Shown here: in pieces, positions 63,276 through 64,000 of the stretch
How the letters are laid out: each line of letters begins with the position of its first letter
Numbering within the stretch: the stretch's first letter is position 1
DNA from: Ilyomonas limi
Lineage (GTDB): Bacteria; Bacteroidota; Bacteroidia; Chitinophagales; Chitinophagaceae
NCBI RefSeq assembly: GCF_005233845.1
Contig: NZ_SZQL01000003.1
Location: 294,633 to 358,632, forward strand
Reading direction: 5' to 3'
DNA: 64,000 nucleotides
The notes under the pieces: generated by a model
Told to the model about the DNA's origin: nothing
Database searches by the model: none
The model's input: only the letters and a program-made list of their open reading frames with translations
Made by a program: the position numbers and the translations under genes

Positions 63276-63494
63276 ATGAAAATTGCACTTCAATACGTAA
63301 ACGATATAAATGGCAAGACGCAGGCTGTTCAGTTGCCTTTGACTGAATGGGAAAAGGTGCTCAACAAGCTAAAAAAGTATGAACAGGCTTTAAAGCTCAG
63401 GTCTGACCTTAAAGAAGCGTTTGAGCAAGTTGCTGTTCTTAAGCAAACAAAAGGACACAAGCAGACACTAAACGAATTCTTAAATGAACTTTAG
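63276..63494 (+). CDS. antitoxin of a RelE-type toxin-antitoxin pair
   Basis: 72 residues: a short N-terminal beta segment (IALQYVNDINGKTQAVQLPL) and a helical C-terminus (TEWEKVLNKLKKYEQALKLR, then SDLKEAFEQVAVLKQT). The stop overlaps the toxin start by 11 bp. The N-terminal sequence is consistent with a Phd/YefM- or RelB-like antitoxin; the exact type is not assignable. Confidence 0.72.
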   Translation: MKIALQYVNDINGKTQAVQLPLTEWEKVLNKLKKYEQALKLRSDLKEAFEQVAVLKQTKGHKQTLNEFLNEL

Positions 63495-63819
63495 TGTTAT
63501 TCCGAGTGACAAGTTCAAAAGAGAAGCAAAACGGCTTATCAAAAAGTTCCCCTCTCTTAAACAAGAACTTGCTGAATTAAATGCAACGCTTGAAAATGCA
63601 CCAGAGACAGGAACGCCTTTAGGCAATGACACCTATAAAATCCGACTTGCTATCAAGAGCAAAGGAAAAGGAAAAAGCGGTGGTGCACGAGTTATTACTT
63701 ATGTAGTAACCGACGACAAAGAAGTGTATTTGCTGACTATTTACGACAAATCAGAGTTTGACAGCGTGGACGATAAAACAATAAAAGCTATTATTGACAG
63801 CTTACACTCGGACAAATAA
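63484..63819 (+). CDS. RelE/ParE-superfamily toxin
   Basis: 111 residues. SVIPSDKFKREAKRLIKKFPSLKQELAELNATLENAP is the helical start of RelE-type proteins. GNDTYKIRLAIKSKGKGKSGGARVITYVV and DKEVYLLTIYDKSEFDSV are the beta core with the basic, ribonuclease-type residues. The likely activity is ribosome-dependent mRNA cleavage; ParE-type gyrase inhibition is the alternative. The gene is preceded by an overlapping antitoxin. Confidence 0.85.
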   Translation: MNFSVIPSDKFKREAKRLIKKFPSLKQELAELNATLENAPETGTPLGNDTYKIRLAIKSKGKGKSGGARVITYVVTDDKEVYLLTIYDKSEFDSVDDKTIKAIIDSLHSDK

Positions 63820-63894
63820 GGCGAACGCCCAACATGAACTGTGTAAAAAACCAAATAAATTTTATGGTTTAGCGGAGTGGAGATTTCGCTGATA

Positions 63895-63990
63895 TTGACC
63901 ACTCCATTTCGCTACAAGCTGACCACTGCATTTCGGAGCAAATTGACCAGGTGATTTCGCTATAAATTGACCACCTGTTTTCGGTAGAAG
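63895..63990. repeat. four tandem 24-bp repeats, probable IS21-family end
   Basis: Four consecutive 24-bp units follow TTGACCAC-NNN-ATTTCGNNNNNAA (units at 63895, 63919, 63943 and 63967). IS21-family elements carry such multiple transposase-binding repeats at their ends. The element continues past the window edge, so istA/istB are not seen. Confidence 0.6.
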
Positions 63991-64000
63991 AGCTGCGGCT

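Noticed and set aside
63895..63990. CRISPR-like array
   Set aside because: The units are contiguous 24-bp repeats without spacers, and no cas genes are near. An element end fits better.
1..64000. tRNA and rRNA genes
   Set aside because: I looked in the intergenic regions and found no cloverleaf-like sequences with CCA-type ends and no rRNA-like stretches.

Overview
The window reads as a Bacteroidota chromosome, most likely Chitinophagales/Chitinophagaceae-like (family level is inference). The grounds are a SusC/SusD pair, a type IX secretion (T9SS) C-terminal sorting domain, absence of Shine-Dalgarno sequences, promoters of the TTTG-N20-TAnnTTTG type, and insertion sequences and mobile-element genes (DUF932, RadC, TOPRIM primase) typical of the phylum.

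Layout. (1) 1-20.6 kb: an exopolysaccharide/O-antigen cluster. It holds a truncated Wzy-like polymerase, an acyltransferase, three or four glycosyltransferases, a ChbG/YdjC deacetylase, two asparagine-synthetase-type proteins (one without the glutaminase cysteine), a methyltransferase, a DUF354 / Gfo-Idh-MocA / TIM-barrel / WecB sugar cassette, a secreted beta-helix protein on the other strand, and a WcaJ-type initiating phosphotransferase. (2) 20.6-28.6 kb: a terminator-bounded small-RNA candidate, an ECF sigma factor with a membrane partner, a membrane-anchored exonuclease VII large-subunit-like protein, a PD40/TolB propeller protein, a YdjM-type membrane protein and cardiolipin synthase. 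(3) 28.7-43.7 kb: an integrase remnant, then a polysaccharide utilisation locus: two six-hairpin glycosidases, SusD, SusC, a divergent GntR-type sensor-regulator with a sodium symporter, a ROK kinase and a GH32-type enzyme. Operator-like repeats are visible. (4) 43.8-64 kb: an accessory region. It holds a dead IS110, a large STAND (NACHT-like) ATPase with a small partner protein, fragments of an integrative element (DUF932, orphan MutS domain I, RadC, zinc-less TOPRIM primase), a frameshifted IS110, a complete IS66 with a frameshifted tnpC, a three-gene type II restriction-modification operon bounded by direct copies of a long hairpin, an IS3 with broken orfB, a lipoprotein, a RelE-type toxin-antitoxin pair next to a long attC-like inverted repeat, and the end of a probable IS21 element.

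The most interesting system is the STAND ATPase (44798-49231) and the small gene 38 bp downstream (49270-49725). The ATPase has no N-terminal effector domain. Between its Walker A and Walker B motifs it carries two copies of a motif of the form Q-x-V-(x)n-G-(x)n-V-T-G-I-x-I-x-x-L. The small protein ends in two tandem copies of a closely similar motif after an amphipathic helical domain. This looks like a sensor-effector pair joined by homotypic repeats, as in NLR-associated amyloid-type signalling. The activity is inferred.

Second-tier observations are the membrane-anchored ExoVII-like nuclease, the hairpin-bounded restriction-modification cassette with a fully readable autoregulated promoter, and the orphan MutS-I protein. 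The IS110, IS66 and IS3 transposases each carry one indel, so they are decaying copies or reflect sequencing errors.
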